Part shown: positions 51,369-60,674 of the stretch, piece by piece | Layout of the letters: the number at the start of each line of letters is the position of its first letter | How positions within the stretch are numbered: the first letter of the stretch is position 1 | Assembly: GCA_910587555.1 (NCBI GenBank) | Contig: CAJULV010000001.1 | Span: 207,220 to 271,219 of the forward strand | Origin: an uncultured Acetatifactor sp. | GTDB lineage: Bacteria; Bacillota; Clostridia; Lachnospirales; Lachnospiraceae | Direction: 5' to 3' | Length of the DNA: 64,000 bases | Notes under the pieces: model-generated | Told to the model about the DNA's origin: nothing | What the model saw: only the letters and a program-made list of their open reading frames with translations | The model's database searches: none | Program-made: the position numbers and the translations under genes

Positions 51369-53133
51369 GAAGAGAAGGCGGAATGCTTATTTTTTGCGGG
51401 CTATACGGGATTTGTTTCGGTTTATGCCTTTTTTGCTGTGGGGAAAGCTGACGGCCAGTGTCGTGGAGGGAATTCTGCAGGTGTGGCTGCCCGTTCTGAC
51501 AGCGGAGATCTTTGAGCTGGCCCCGCAGCTGAATGACGTAAATACAAGTATTTTCAGACGTAAAATCATGCTTTTGTGTATCTGTGTGGCATTTCCGGCG
51601 CTGTGCAGTGTGACCTTAAGGGCGGTGGGACTGTACGGAGACTGCAGAAAGGAAAAATGCTACGGCTGGAATATGTACGGCTATGCCCGCAGGCTGCGTC
51701 TGGAAGCGCTGGAAGAGCCGAAGGTCCTGGACCGCTTCCGGAAGGCGGATGCGGCATATTCCCGGCATTTGGCAGCAAGCAGGATGTTCTCCTACCTGCT
51801 GATGGATTTGGAGGCGGCGCTTGTCTGTATCAGCACGTTTTTTGTGGTGGGAAGCTTTTCGGCCTGGCTGCTGCCGGGGGCGGTGTGCAGTGTGCTTCCC
51901 CATCTGTTTCTGGACATCCTCTCCGAGAAACGCAGAAGCAATACTTACCGCGGACAGTCCGGAAAACGGCGGCGGCTTAAATATCTGTGGCGGCTTTTCT
52001 GCACAAAGGAACCGGTGAAGGAAATGCGGACCATGGGCTTTGAGGATTATCTGAAGGAAAAATGGGTGGCTTCCAATGTGGAAGTGGTGAAAGAGATGGA
52101 GGAACTGGAGTTGAGGGCCATGCGGCTGTCCGCAGTGGGAGTACTGGTAAAAAACGGCTGCTATGTGGCAAATGTGGCCATCGCCCTGCTTCTGATGCTG
52201 CGGGGGGAGCTGGCAGTGGGGCAGTTTGCAGCCTGTCTGACAGCCTTCGGCCTGCTGCAGGACAATCTGTTCATGCTGAGTACCTTTGTGGTAAGGTTTG
52301 TTCAGTCCTGTCACCATGTGGAGGAATATTACGCCTTTTTTTATACGGAGACGGAAGAAACGGGTACGGCGGCTTACCGGCCTTTTGCGCGGGAGATTAC
52401 GCTGCGGGATGTACATTTCCGGTATCCCGGCGCCGGACAGGATGCCCTGGACGGGGTAAACCTGACTGTCGGAAAGGGAGAGCGTGTGGCTGTGGTGGGA
52501 GTCAACGGTTCCGGCAAGACTACGCTGTCAAAGGTGCTTACGGGAGTTTATCACGCGTCGTCGGGAAGTGTATGTTTTGACGAACAAAACGTAGCGGAAA
52601 TCCGCAGGGAGGAGCTGTACCGCGATATTTCCCTGGTGCAGCAGGATTTTGTACATTATAATTTTTCATTGCGCGAGAATATCTGTGTCAGTGATTTCAG
52701 CCGCAGGGAAGACGAAAAGCGCATTCGGGAGGTGGCCGGGATTGTAGGCATACAGGAACTGGTTCAGGGTATCGGCGGCCTGGACAGCCAGCTGGGCAGG
52801 GAATTCGGCGGCAGCGAACTGTCCGGCGGCGAATGGCAGAAGGTGGCCATTGCCAGAGGGCTTTTTAAGGACAGCACATTGATTGTGCTGGATGAGCCTG
52901 CCAGTGCGCTGGACCCGCTGGTGGAGTATGAGATACTCACCGGATTCCTCAATATGATTCAGGGGAAAACATCCGTTATAATTTCCCACAGAGTGGGAAT
53001 CTGCAGGCATGCAGACAAAGTAGTAGTCATGAAAGACGGAAAGGTGGCAGAGTGCGGCAGCCATGAGCAGCTGAAAAATGCCGGCGGAGAATATGCCAGG
53101 ATATGGAATGAGCAGGCAAAGTGGTATTTATGA
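51361..53133 (+). CDS. ABC exporter half-transporter, second subunit
   Basis: A 590-residue ABC protein. Membrane domain in about 1-320, then Walker A GVNGSGKTT (from G380), signature LSGGEWQK and Walker B LIVLDEPASALDP. The start at 51361 overlaps the upstream stop as ATGGGTGA; GGAGGCGG lies upstream. The frame is open to 51286 but that would overlap further without a ribosome site. It is the partner of the preceding subunit. Substrate unknown. Confidence 0.9.
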   Translation: MGEKRRRNAYFLRAIRDLFRFMPFLLWGKLTASVVEGILQVWLPVLTAEIFELAPQLNDVNTSIFRRKIMLLCICVAFPALCSVTLRAVGLYGDCRKEKCYGWNMYGYARRLRLEALEEPKVLDRFRKADAAYSRHLAASRMFSYLLMDLEAALVCISTFFVVGSFSAWLLPGAVCSVLPHLFLDILSEKRRSNTYRGQSGKRRRLKYLWRLFCTKEPVKEMRTMGFEDYLKEKWVASNVEVVKEMEELELRAMRLSAVGVLVKNGCYVANVAIALLLMLRGELAVGQFAACLTAFGLLQDNLFMLSTFVVRFVQSCHHVEEYYAFFYTETEETGTAAYRPFAREITLRDVHFRYPGAGQDALDGVNLTVGKGERVAVVGVNGSGKTTLSKVLTGVYHASSGSVCFDEQNVAEIRREELYRDISLVQQDFVHYNFSLRENICVSDFSRREDEKRIREVAGIVGIQELVQGIGGLDSQLGREFGGSELSGGEWQKVAIARGLFKDSTLIVLDEPASALDPLVEYEILTGFLNMIQGKTSVIISHRVGICRHADKVVVMKDGKVAECGSHEQLKNAGGEYARIWNEQAKWYL

Positions 53134-53244
53134 AAATTCCTTTTTATTGTTTTTCAAATATCTTTAGAATTTCTTCTAAAATCCCTGTCATTTAACTTTA
53201 TTTTTTCACCATATACTGTTTTCACGGAAACAAAAGAAAGCTTT

Positions 53245-53269
53245 CCGGCATGCATACGGGGCATGCCGG
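53245..53269 (+). other. Hairpin before the DedA gene
   Basis: CCGGCATGC (53245-53253) and GCATGCCGG (53261-53269), perfect 9-bp stem, seven-base loop, no T-run. An AT-rich stretch upstream includes TTTAGAATTTCTTCTAAA and a possible -10 TATACT near 53212. Confidence 0.5.
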
Positions 53270-53297
53270 GATGTGCCGAAGCACAGGGGGTGAAAAG

Positions 53298-53813
53298 ATG
53301 GATTTATCCACAATTACTTATTATTTTACCAGGTACGGGGCAATTGCAATTTTTGTGATTGTGCTTCTGGAATATCTGAATCTGCCGGGTTTTCCGGCAG
53401 GGATTATCATGCCGCTTTCCGGAATAATGGCTGCCAAGGGAAATATCAGCTTCTTCTGGGTGATGGTTATCTCGGTTGCGGCCGGGCTTTTGGGAAGCCT
53501 GGGGCTGTATGCGCTGGGGCGCAAGGGCGGCGAGATGTTCCTGAGGGCGTATATCAGGAAATTCCCCAGGCAGAGGGAGGCGCTGGAGAGAAATCTGGAG
53601 TGGATACGGCAGAAAGGCTGCATGGGGGTGTTTCTCGGCAAACTGCTTCCCATGATCAGGACGATTGTCTCCATCCCGGCGGGAGTGGTGAAAATGGATT
53701 TGACAAAATATGTCATCAGTTCCGCCTGCGGCATTTTTATCTGGAATTTTGTGTTTATCGGTGCAGGATATGTGTTGGGAGACCAGGTGTTCCGGATGTT
53801 GGGCATGGGATAA
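53298..53813 (+). CDS. DedA/VTT-family membrane protein
   Basis: A 171-residue DedA-family protein, which are membrane proteins linked to lipid-carrier or phospholipid flipping. The family motifs are present: YLNLPGFPAGIIMPLSGIMA and LGKLLPMIRTIVSIPAGVVKMDLTKYVISSACG, with two re-entrant loops and about four helices. It starts at 53298 with GGGGGTG upstream and is followed after 23 bases by a lipid-type glycosyltransferase, so both may act on membrane lipids. Confidence 0.9.
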   Translation: MDLSTITYYFTRYGAIAIFVIVLLEYLNLPGFPAGIIMPLSGIMAAKGNISFFWVMVISVAAGLLGSLGLYALGRKGGEMFLRAYIRKFPRQREALERNLEWIRQKGCMGVFLGKLLPMIRTIVSIPAGVVKMDLTKYVISSACGIFIWNFVFIGAGYVLGDQVFRMLGMG

Positions 53814-53836
53814 ACGGGAGAAAGGGGCGTGAAGAC

Positions 53837-55123
53837 ATGAGAATCGCATTGATGACGAATAATTACAAACCGATCGTGGCAGGGGTGCCCATTTCCATCG
53901 AAAGATTGGCAAGAGGGCTGGAAGAACTGGGGCATGAAGTGACCATCTTCGCGCCTACGTATAAAGAGCGGCGGACCATGAGGCAGCTTACAGGCCGGCG
54001 GGCTGCGGGGAAGTGGCGTTTCGAGGCAGTTCACGCACAGACAGGCTCCGAAAGGGGCGGGGAGGAGGAAAATGTATTCCGTTATTCCACATGCCTGAAC
54101 CGTTTTGTTGGGGGAATCGTGCTGCCAAATCCCTTTGATATCCGGATTGAAAGAGAATTTAAAGAGCATTGCTACGACATTATCCATGTACACCATCCCA
54201 TGCTTATAGGGAGGACCGCAGTACATCTGTCACGTAAGTATCAGATTCCGCTGGTCTTTACCTACCATACCAGATACGAACACTATATCACCAGCTACAC
54301 AAAGGGAATTGTCAGGGTAAACCGGCTCATGCCATTTTATCTGCGTACTTTTCTGCGGCACTGTCATTTTGTATTTGCCCCTACGGAAGGGATGCGGGAA
54401 TATTTGACGGATGTCTGCGGCATACGGCCGGAGAAAACGGGAATTCTGCCCACCGGGATAGAGAAGCGGAATTTTGATATCGAACCGGAAGCGGGCATGG
54501 GGATCCGCAGGCAATACGGTGCGGAGCATATCCCTTTTCTGCTGACCGTTTCCAGAATGGCAAATGAGAAAAACGTTAAATTTCTGCTGGAGAGCCTGAA
54601 GCGGGTGAGGGAACTGTATGGGAAGCCCTTCAGGATGCTGATGGTGGGGGACGGACCGGACAGAAAGGAACTGGAAAGGCGCAGCCGGGAGCTGGGGCTG
54701 GAGGAAAATGTCATTTTTGCGGGTACGGTTCCCAATGAGGAGATTGCTCCCTATTTTAAGGCGGCGGATGCATTTTTGTTTGCATCAAAGACGGAGACAC
54801 AGGGAATCGTGGTGCTGGAAGCCTTTGCAGGTGCTGCGCCGGTGATAGCGGTAAAGGCATCCGGTGTGGAGGATCTGGTGGATGACGGCGTAAACGGCAT
54901 TTTGACAGGAGAAGATACGGAGGAATATGCCCGGGCGGTGACAGGATTCCTGAACGGAACGCAGATGCTGCCCTGTTCGAAGATGGCGGAGAATGCGCTT
55001 CAAAAAGCCGCGCTCTATAGTGAAGAAGCAGTTGCGTTAAAAGCGGTTCATTATTATAATAGTGTTATTGCGGAAAATGAAACGCATAAAAAACGGAATA
55101 TCCGGCTGCTGCCTGCAGGCTGA
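53837..55123 (+). CDS. GT4 glycosyltransferase, diacylglycerol glucosyltransferase-like
   Basis: A 428-residue family 4 glycosyltransferase with a GT-B fold. The N-terminus RIALMTNNYKPIVAGVPISIERLARGLEELGH and HVHHPMLIGR, and the C-terminal ETQGIVVLEAFAGAAPVIA (E-x7-E) are those of processive or monoglucosyl diacylglycerol synthases. It would transfer a sugar from a nucleotide sugar to a membrane lipid. The start at 53837 follows the DedA gene by 23 bases; the upstream open frame is a shadow of the DedA gene. No membrane helix is seen; the enzymes are peripheral. Confidence 0.88.
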   Translation: MRIALMTNNYKPIVAGVPISIERLARGLEELGHEVTIFAPTYKERRTMRQLTGRRAAGKWRFEAVHAQTGSERGGEEENVFRYSTCLNRFVGGIVLPNPFDIRIEREFKEHCYDIIHVHHPMLIGRTAVHLSRKYQIPLVFTYHTRYEHYITSYTKGIVRVNRLMPFYLRTFLRHCHFVFAPTEGMREYLTDVCGIRPEKTGILPTGIEKRNFDIEPEAGMGIRRQYGAEHIPFLLTVSRMANEKNVKFLLESLKRVRELYGKPFRMLMVGDGPDRKELERRSRELGLEENVIFAGTVPNEEIAPYFKAADAFLFASKTETQGIVVLEAFAGAAPVIAVKASGVEDLVDDGVNGILTGEDTEEYARAVTGFLNGTQMLPCSKMAENALQKAALYSEEAVALKAVHYYNSVIAENETHKKRNIRLLPAG

Positions 55124-55222
55124 TGAAAGCCTGCATGTGTTATGATGCTGGAAGCTGAGAGAAATGACGCGCCCATGTATACAGCTGCCGGAATCCGTAT
55201 GACGCAAAAGGGAGGACATCAT

Positions 55223-55933
55223 ATGGAACAGCAGTATCATATTCTTGTAGTAGAAGATGATAAAGAGATACGCGAGGGAATAGAAATCTACCTGAAGAAT
55301 CAGGGATATAAGGTTTTCCAGGCCGCCAACGGGGCGGAGGGGCTGAAGGTAATCGGGCAGGAGGAAATCCATCTGGCGATTGTGGACATCATGATGCCCG
55401 TGATGGATGGTGTTACCATGCTCATGAAGCTCAGGTCTGAAGAGCATGAATTTCCCGTTATCATGCTGTCTGCAAAGTCAGAGGAGGTAGATAAGATTAT
55501 GGGCCTGAACATGGGGGCGGACGATTATGTGACAAAGCCCTTTACACCGCTGGAACTGCTGGCCAGGGTGAATTCCCATCTGCGCAGATATTCCAAATAT
55601 CTCTCTGCATTGAAGGAAGACGGCAATAAGGACCATATTTATACCATCGGCGGGCTGGAGCTGAATGAGGATACCGTGGAAGTCAGCGTAGACGGCGAAC
55701 CGGTGAAGCTGACGCCGATGGAATTTAAAATTGTACAGCTTCTTATCAAGAATCCGGGCAGAGTCTTTTCGGCGGATGAAATCTATGAGCGGATCTGGAA
55801 TGAGAAGGCAGTGAATACCGATACCATCATGGTGCATGTTCGGAATATCCGTGAAAAAATAGAGATAGACCCCAGGAATCCCAAATACCTGAAGGTGGTG
55901 TGGGGAGTAGGGTATAAGATAGACCGGCAGTAA
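55223..55933 (+). CDS. OmpR/VanR-type response regulator
   Basis: A 236-residue regulator with receiver domain (D55 in AIVDIMMPVMDG, KPFTPLELLARV) and winged-helix DNA-binding domain (LTPMEFKIVQLLIKNPGRVFSADEIYERIW, VHVRNIREKIE). The start at 55223 has GGGAGGA upstream. It is followed 50 bases later by its sensor kinase. The VanR-like sequence suggests control of envelope functions; targets unknown. Confidence 0.92.
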   Translation: MEQQYHILVVEDDKEIREGIEIYLKNQGYKVFQAANGAEGLKVIGQEEIHLAIVDIMMPVMDGVTMLMKLRSEEHEFPVIMLSAKSEEVDKIMGLNMGADDYVTKPFTPLELLARVNSHLRRYSKYLSALKEDGNKDHIYTIGGLELNEDTVEVSVDGEPVKLTPMEFKIVQLLIKNPGRVFSADEIYERIWNEKAVNTDTIMVHVRNIREKIEIDPRNPKYLKVVWGVGYKIDRQ

Positions 55934-55983
55934 ACGCGAAGAGGACTGCTTCGGCAGGAGGCTTCGGCCATAAGGAGGGGAAT

Positions 55984-58542
55984 ATGGGACTGTTTAAGAA
56001 GAAAAAAGAATCGGCGCTGCAGGAACTGCCCTCCTTCGGGGAGGATAACCATTCCCGGAAGGAAAAAGGACGTTTCCGCAGGTGGTACAGAGAGAAACCC
56101 TGGATATTCCGGGGGCTGGCGGTGAGCATGGCCTTTGCAGTGGTTTTCACCGGCTTTTACGGTATATTCAGCGCCAGGGCGGAAAAGTATCAGGACAGTC
56201 CCATGGAGGGAACCGAGAATATCTCCTGGCTTTACCAGAGCAGTTACCTGCTCTACCGGGATCTCTATAATGCCAGGGGTGAGCAGAACGCGGAGTACAC
56301 GGATATCTACTTGGAAATGAAGGAAGGCTATCAGTGGCTTCTGGACGATGAAAAGTGCGCGAGGTACCGCAACATTCTGAGTATATTGGAAGAATCCGTG
56401 GAAGGGGAGGAAATTCTTTCCCTGGAGACATTAGACAGGGACTGGATGGCAGAAGCGGCAGAAACAGGGCTGCTGACAAAGGAATTGCTGGAAGCGTATG
56501 GGGAAGAGGGGATTCTGGAGGACGATAATTTTTATGACCTCAGCCTGGAGGAGTGTGCTGAACTTGAGAATGAACTCGATGTGCTGAACAGTTTTTTCCA
56601 GACCCTGGAAAATTCCTTTCGGGATCTGAATGTTAGTTATGACTACATGATAAAAGACCATGCCACCGGAAAATATGTTACGAATATGTCGGCAGAGGAC
56701 ATGGAGAGGGAACCGGAGTCACAATATTTTCAGGTGAGCTTTGTCTTTGACGGTGCAGGGAATGTGATGTTGGGGGATACCATCTGCGGCAAAGATATAA
56801 GCGGAATTCGAAAGGCTGCCAATGAAGTGATACGGGACAGTCTGAATGTGGGGCGGATCGGCGACAGTATGGAGGTTTTGTCGAAATACGGGACCATAAA
56901 GCCGCCTGTGGACTGTACTGTGACTTTTGCCGTGTCAAAGGCAGCATGGGAGACCCGCAAAGAGAGTTTTTATGTGGCACATGCCATAAAGACGCTGCCG
57001 GAGTCCGGTGTAGCCCTGTATTCTTCCGGTCGTTACCAGTTTTACAGCGTAGATGCATATTTGCATTCCGGTATGGGAAGTATCGTAGTCCTGTGTATTC
57101 TGCTGATGGCATTACTGGGATGTTTTCTGCCCCTGCCTGGGAAGACGAAGCCCTGGAAGGATGAAAGAATATGTGCCGTCCCATTTGAATTCCTTTTCTG
57201 CTTCGGCATAATCCTCCTGGTCGCGATGGATTATATCGTGAATATGATCGCCTGGGTAGCCAGCGGTGAGGCAGGGGGGGTATTTACCGATTATATAGGA
57301 GACATCGATTTCGCAATGTTCCTGGTGATGCTTTTCAACCTGTCGGTGCTGACAGTTTATTTCTTCGGCGGCTGGTATGCAGGAATCTGCGCCAGGGCAC
57401 TCAGGGAACTGGGCGTGAAGGAATATATCAGGAAGAGAAGCCTGATTTACCGTTTTTTCCCCTTTGTGAAGGGAAAAGCGGTGCGGTCATATGAAGCGGT
57501 GGCACATATGGATTTGACACAAAATGCAAACAGGACAATTATTAAGCTTCTCATTGTAAATGGGGTGATTTTATTCGGAATCAGCTGCTTCTGGGTGGGA
57601 GGCTTTGGCATTACCCTGGTGTATTCCGTTGTGTTGTATCTCATTCTCCGAAAGTATGTCAGCGAGCTGCAGAAGCGTTATCGGATTTTGCTGAAAGCTG
57701 TGGACGAGATTGCGGAGGGACACCTGAATGTGACAATCAACGAGGATCTGGGGGTTTTTGAACCCTTCAGAGAACAGGTGTTCAAGATCCAGGACGGGCT
57801 GCAGAAGGCTGTGGATGTGGAAGTGCGGAGCCAGCGGATGAAGGTGGAGCTGGTGACTAATATGTCCCACGATTTAAAGACCCCTCTGACTGCCATCATT
57901 ACGTATATCAATTTGCTGAAGGAGGAAGGCACAACGGAGGATCAGCGGAGAGAGTACCTTGCCACACTGGAGCGCAAGTCCCTGCGGCTGAAGAGCCTGA
58001 TAGAGGACCTGTTTGAATTCAGCAAGGCAAGTTCCCAGAATGTTACCCTGAATATTATGGACATCGATATTATGAATCTGATAAAACAGGTGGCATTTGA
58101 GATGTCCGATAAGCTGGGGGAGGCTGGGTTGGATGTGCGGATGAACCTGACGGATGAGAAGGTGATTCTGCCTCTGGACAGCCAGAAAACCTTCCGCATT
58201 TATGAGAATCTGTTTGGAAATATTGCAAAATACGCACTGCCAGGCACCCGGGTCTATGTCAACGGCTTTCGAATTGACGACACGGTGGTAATCACTTTGA
58301 AAAATATTTCCGCACAGGAGATTACAGTGGATTCTTCGGAGCTGACAGAGCGGTTTGTGAGAGGGGATGCTTCCAGGAATACGGAGGGCAGCGGCCTGGG
58401 GCTTGCCATTGCGAAGAGCTTCACGGAGCTGCAGGGCGGTATACTGGAGCTGGAGGTGGACGGGGATTTGTTTAAGGTGACCACCACCTGGAAGGTAGAC
58501 TTTCTTTATCTATATCCCGAGGCATCCCCGAATAGCCAGTGA
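55984..58542 (+). CDS. VanS-like sensor histidine kinase with large N-terminal domain
   Basis: An 852-residue kinase, much longer than the usual 400-500. One membrane helix at about 38-60 is followed by an extracellular region of about 300 residues, then several helices (about 363-385, 403-425, 440-465 and 515-545). The kinase core has H629 in VTNMSHDLKTPLTAI, a GSGLGLAI G-box, and an N-box region around YENLFGNIAKYALPG. AAGGAGG precedes the start. It pairs with the regulator just upstream. The signal is unknown, but the big outer domain suggests an envelope or ligand sensor. Confidence 0.9.
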   Translation: MGLFKKKKESALQELPSFGEDNHSRKEKGRFRRWYREKPWIFRGLAVSMAFAVVFTGFYGIFSARAEKYQDSPMEGTENISWLYQSSYLLYRDLYNARGEQNAEYTDIYLEMKEGYQWLLDDEKCARYRNILSILEESVEGEEILSLETLDRDWMAEAAETGLLTKELLEAYGEEGILEDDNFYDLSLEECAELENELDVLNSFFQTLENSFRDLNVSYDYMIKDHATGKYVTNMSAEDMEREPESQYFQVSFVFDGAGNVMLGDTICGKDISGIRKAANEVIRDSLNVGRIGDSMEVLSKYGTIKPPVDCTVTFAVSKAAWETRKESFYVAHAIKTLPESGVALYSSGRYQFYSVDAYLHSGMGSIVVLCILLMALLGCFLPLPGKTKPWKDERICAVPFEFLFCFGIILLVAMDYIVNMIAWVASGEAGGVFTDYIGDIDFAMFLVMLFNLSVLTVYFFGGWYAGICARALRELGVKEYIRKRSLIYRFFPFVKGKAVRSYEAVAHMDLTQNANRTIIKLLIVNGVILFGISCFWVGGFGITLVYSVVLYLILRKYVSELQKRYRILLKAVDEIAEGHLNVTINEDLGVFEPFREQVFKIQDGLQKAVDVEVRSQRMKVELVTNMSHDLKTPLTAIITYINLLKEEGTTEDQRREYLATLERKSLRLKSLIEDLFEFSKASSQNVTLNIMDIDIMNLIKQVAFEMSDKLGEAGLDVRMNLTDEKVILPLDSQKTFRIYENLFGNIAKYALPGTRVYVNGFRIDDTVVITLKNISAQEITVDSSELTERFVRGDASRNTEGSGLGLAIAKSFTELQGGILELEVDGDLFKVTTTWKVDFLYLYPEASPNSQ

Positions 58543-58859
58543 GGGCAATCTGGGATAGCCCCAGAAAGGGAATAGAGTAAGTTCCAATGGCCTTGTAGAG
58601 AGGAAATATCCTTTCTATGAGGTCATTTTTCGCGAGACAAAAAATTGGTGAAATGTAACAAAACAGTGCCTATGATATTTCTGACATTGATAGATACGAC
58701 TGAAAATAAGGGAAAATTGCCGTCCTTTATGAAAAATACAGATATCTGATGTGGAAAGTAGCAATCTGGCACAATTAAGGAGATTTAGAGGAAGCGCTGG
58801 TGGAAAAAGTTGATAAGTATCGTACATAGATTAGGAATGCTTTAAATGTGTGAAAATGT

Positions 58860-58887
58860 TTGACATTTTAGGAGGTTTTTATATAAT
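58860..58887 (+). promoter_or_regulatory. Promoter before the NERD gene
   Basis: TTGACA (58860-58865), 16-bp spacer, TATAAT (58882-58887). It lies in the AT-rich gap 58543-59041; upstream of it I see no gene or clear terminator. Confidence 0.75.
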
Positions 58888-58961
58888 ATTGTAATATAAA
58901 ATTAAATTTTATGTTAACTATTTTGAACACAAGATAAAAGACTATTTCAAGGATAGGGGCA

Positions 58962-59042
58962 GTGGATTCCTATCAGGAACTGATGGAGTGCTGTGAGAAA
59001 TATAAGGATTTTTATAACGAACAGATGAGAGAGGGACTATAA
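58962..59042 (+). CDS. Possible 26-residue peptide coupled to the NERD gene
   Basis: A GTG start at 58962, with AAGGATAGG upstream, opens a 26-codon frame (VDSYQELMECCEKYKDFYNE...) whose TAA shares its last A with the ATG of the next gene. The charged, helical sequence reads like protein rather than noise. It may be a leader peptide or the tail of a lost gene. Confidence 0.4.
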   Translation: MDSYQELMECCEKYKDFYNEQMREGL

Positions 59043-59920
59043 TGGGGATTTTTTTACTTGCGGTACTAATTGGTGTTGCTTTACATGTAGTACGAAAAAA
59101 AAGGTATGAAAAAACAGAATATTACCGGCAAACCAAATATCCATATGGTAGTGTTCGATTTAATAAAGGACGGCTGGGCGAATTCTACATATATAAATAT
59201 CTAAAGTCACTTGCCGGATATAAACGGTATTTATTCAATTTATATGTTCCGAAAAATGATGGAGAAACGACAGAATTAGATGTTGTTCTTCTGCATGAAT
59301 CGGGTATATATGTATTTGAATCCAAAAATTATAGCGGGTGGATTTTTGGAACAGAATCTCAACAGTACTGGACGCAATCATTGCCTACCAGGCGAGGAAA
59401 GTCACAGAAAAACCATTTTTATAATCCGATTATGCAAAACAAGGGACATCTAAAATGGCTTCAAACATTTCTTGCTGACCAAACTTTGCCTCTTTATTCT
59501 TATATTGTATTCAGCAATAGATGCACATTGAAAAATATTACGTTGACCAGCGGAAAACATTGCGTTGTTAATCGATATAATCTTTTTTCTGCGGTTGAAA
59601 AAAATATTGCAAAGGCCGGAATACAATTATCATCAGACAAAATCGATGAACTATTTGAAAAACTGTACCCGCTTACACAAATAAACGAAGCAGAGAAAAT
59701 AGTACATATTAGAAATATTCAACAGAGAACACAGGACAATTTTTCACGGAATACCTTTTCTCCTGCGGCAACACGAAATGTTGAGAAGAGGCAATGCCCT
59801 CGTTGTGGAGGACAGCTTGTTATGCGTTTTGCGTCAAGAGGGAAACGCCAAGGGAAAAGATTTTTAGGCTGCTCCAATTATCCGAGGTGTAGATATATAG
59901 AGAATTTGTCCGATGAATAA
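59042..59920 (+). CDS. NERD-domain protein with topoisomerase-type zinc finger
   Basis: A 292-residue protein with an N-terminal membrane helix (IFLLAVLIGVALHVV), a NERD (nuclease-related) domain at about 45-170 (RLGEFYIYKYLKS, ELDVVLLHESGIYVFESKNYSG with the D and E-x-K residues expected in the active site), and a C-terminal four-cysteine zinc finger of the topoisomerase I type (CPRCGGQ, GCSNYPRC). It may process or bind DNA at the membrane. The gene and its follower are strongly AT-rich, which suggests acquisition. It overlaps the short upstream frame by one base. Confidence 0.87.
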   Translation: MGIFLLAVLIGVALHVVRKKRYEKTEYYRQTKYPYGSVRFNKGRLGEFYIYKYLKSLAGYKRYLFNLYVPKNDGETTELDVVLLHESGIYVFESKNYSGWIFGTESQQYWTQSLPTRRGKSQKNHFYNPIMQNKGHLKWLQTFLADQTLPLYSYIVFSNRCTLKNITLTSGKHCVVNRYNLFSAVEKNIAKAGIQLSSDKIDELFEKLYPLTQINEAEKIVHIRNIQQRTQDNFSRNTFSPAATRNVEKRQCPRCGGQLVMRFASRGKRQGKRFLGCSNYPRCRYIENLSDE

Positions 59921-60033
59921 TTGGGCAGCAGACGAACCTATTCAAATCTGTGTTGGGCAGCTGTGAACCCGGGACTTTGGAGCGCCTTTGGTGGAGAAAA
60001 GATAAAAAACAGAATGAGCAGGGAGATAAAAAT

Positions 60034-60525
60034 ATGGGAATGGTAGGAAGATATGTAGCAATTGAGGATTTGCTTTTAGGACAGATTATCAATGGTGATA
60101 AAGATATTCTTGAGATTGACCCTACGCAATGTCAATCTCTGGATGTGGATAAATCATGGCAGGCCATTCAGTATCTTTTATGTAAAGAGGTTGATGGTGG
60201 GAAGCCGCCTATGGGCTATGTTGTCCCGATAAGAGATGAAAATGAGCTGAATTGCAAATTTTTTGATTTTGGCGTATTTTATATCACAGCGAAACAGGTT
60301 AAAGAAGCAGCCCATCACCTTAACTTTTTGGACGATAATACCTTAATGAATATGTATGATTTTAAGCTGATGGTAGAAAACAAAATATATCCACTTCATG
60401 GAAGAGAAAATGAAAACGAAGCGGACATATTTTACGAATACATTTATTTTCATTTATCAAAACTGAAAAAATTCTTCGAGCTGACGGCAGAAAAGGGATA
60501 TGCAATCATATTCTATGTCATGTGA
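60034..60525 (+). CDS. DUF1877-type protein
   Basis: A 163-residue protein resembling the DUF1877 (YfbM-like) family, small cytoplasmic proteins of unknown function. LEIDPTQCQSLDVDKSWQAIQYLLC is the typical N-terminal signature. The start at 60034 has AGGGAGAT upstream; the earlier open frame adds a non-conserved stretch. It is AT-rich like the NERD gene 113 bases upstream. Confidence 0.82.
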   Translation: MGMVGRYVAIEDLLLGQIINGDKDILEIDPTQCQSLDVDKSWQAIQYLLCKEVDGGKPPMGYVVPIRDENELNCKFFDFGVFYITAKQVKEAAHHLNFLDDNTLMNMYDFKLMVENKIYPLHGRENENEADIFYEYIYFHLSKLKKFFELTAEKGYAIIFYVM

Positions 60526-60595
60526 TTCCTAAGTATGTGGTGAAAAATGAAGCTGTCCTGTTTTCCTGCTGCTGGAAATGCTCCCTATTGATACC

Positions 60596-60646
60596 GTTCC
60601 CGTTTTCTGTTATGATGGATACCGATAACATGTAGCAGACGGGAAC
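60596..60646 (+). other. Hairpin in the leader of the phosphoesterase gene
   Basis: GTTCCCG (60596-60602) and CGGGAAC (60640-60646) enclose an inner GTTAT/ATAAC pairing. It ends 28 bases before the start codon and could affect translation. Confidence 0.5.
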
Positions 60647-60674
60647 CTGAATCAATGGCAAAGGAGAAAGAGGC

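Noticed and set aside
53600..53836. Upstream extension of the glycosyltransferase frame into the DedA gene
   Set aside because: It overlaps the DedA gene out of frame and has no domain match; the normal GT4 N-terminus begins at 53837.
59921..59990. Two copies of TTGGGCAGC followed by GAACC near 59921 and 59953, somewhat tRNA-end-like
   Set aside because: No cloverleaf can be formed; it is a short chance or decayed duplication.
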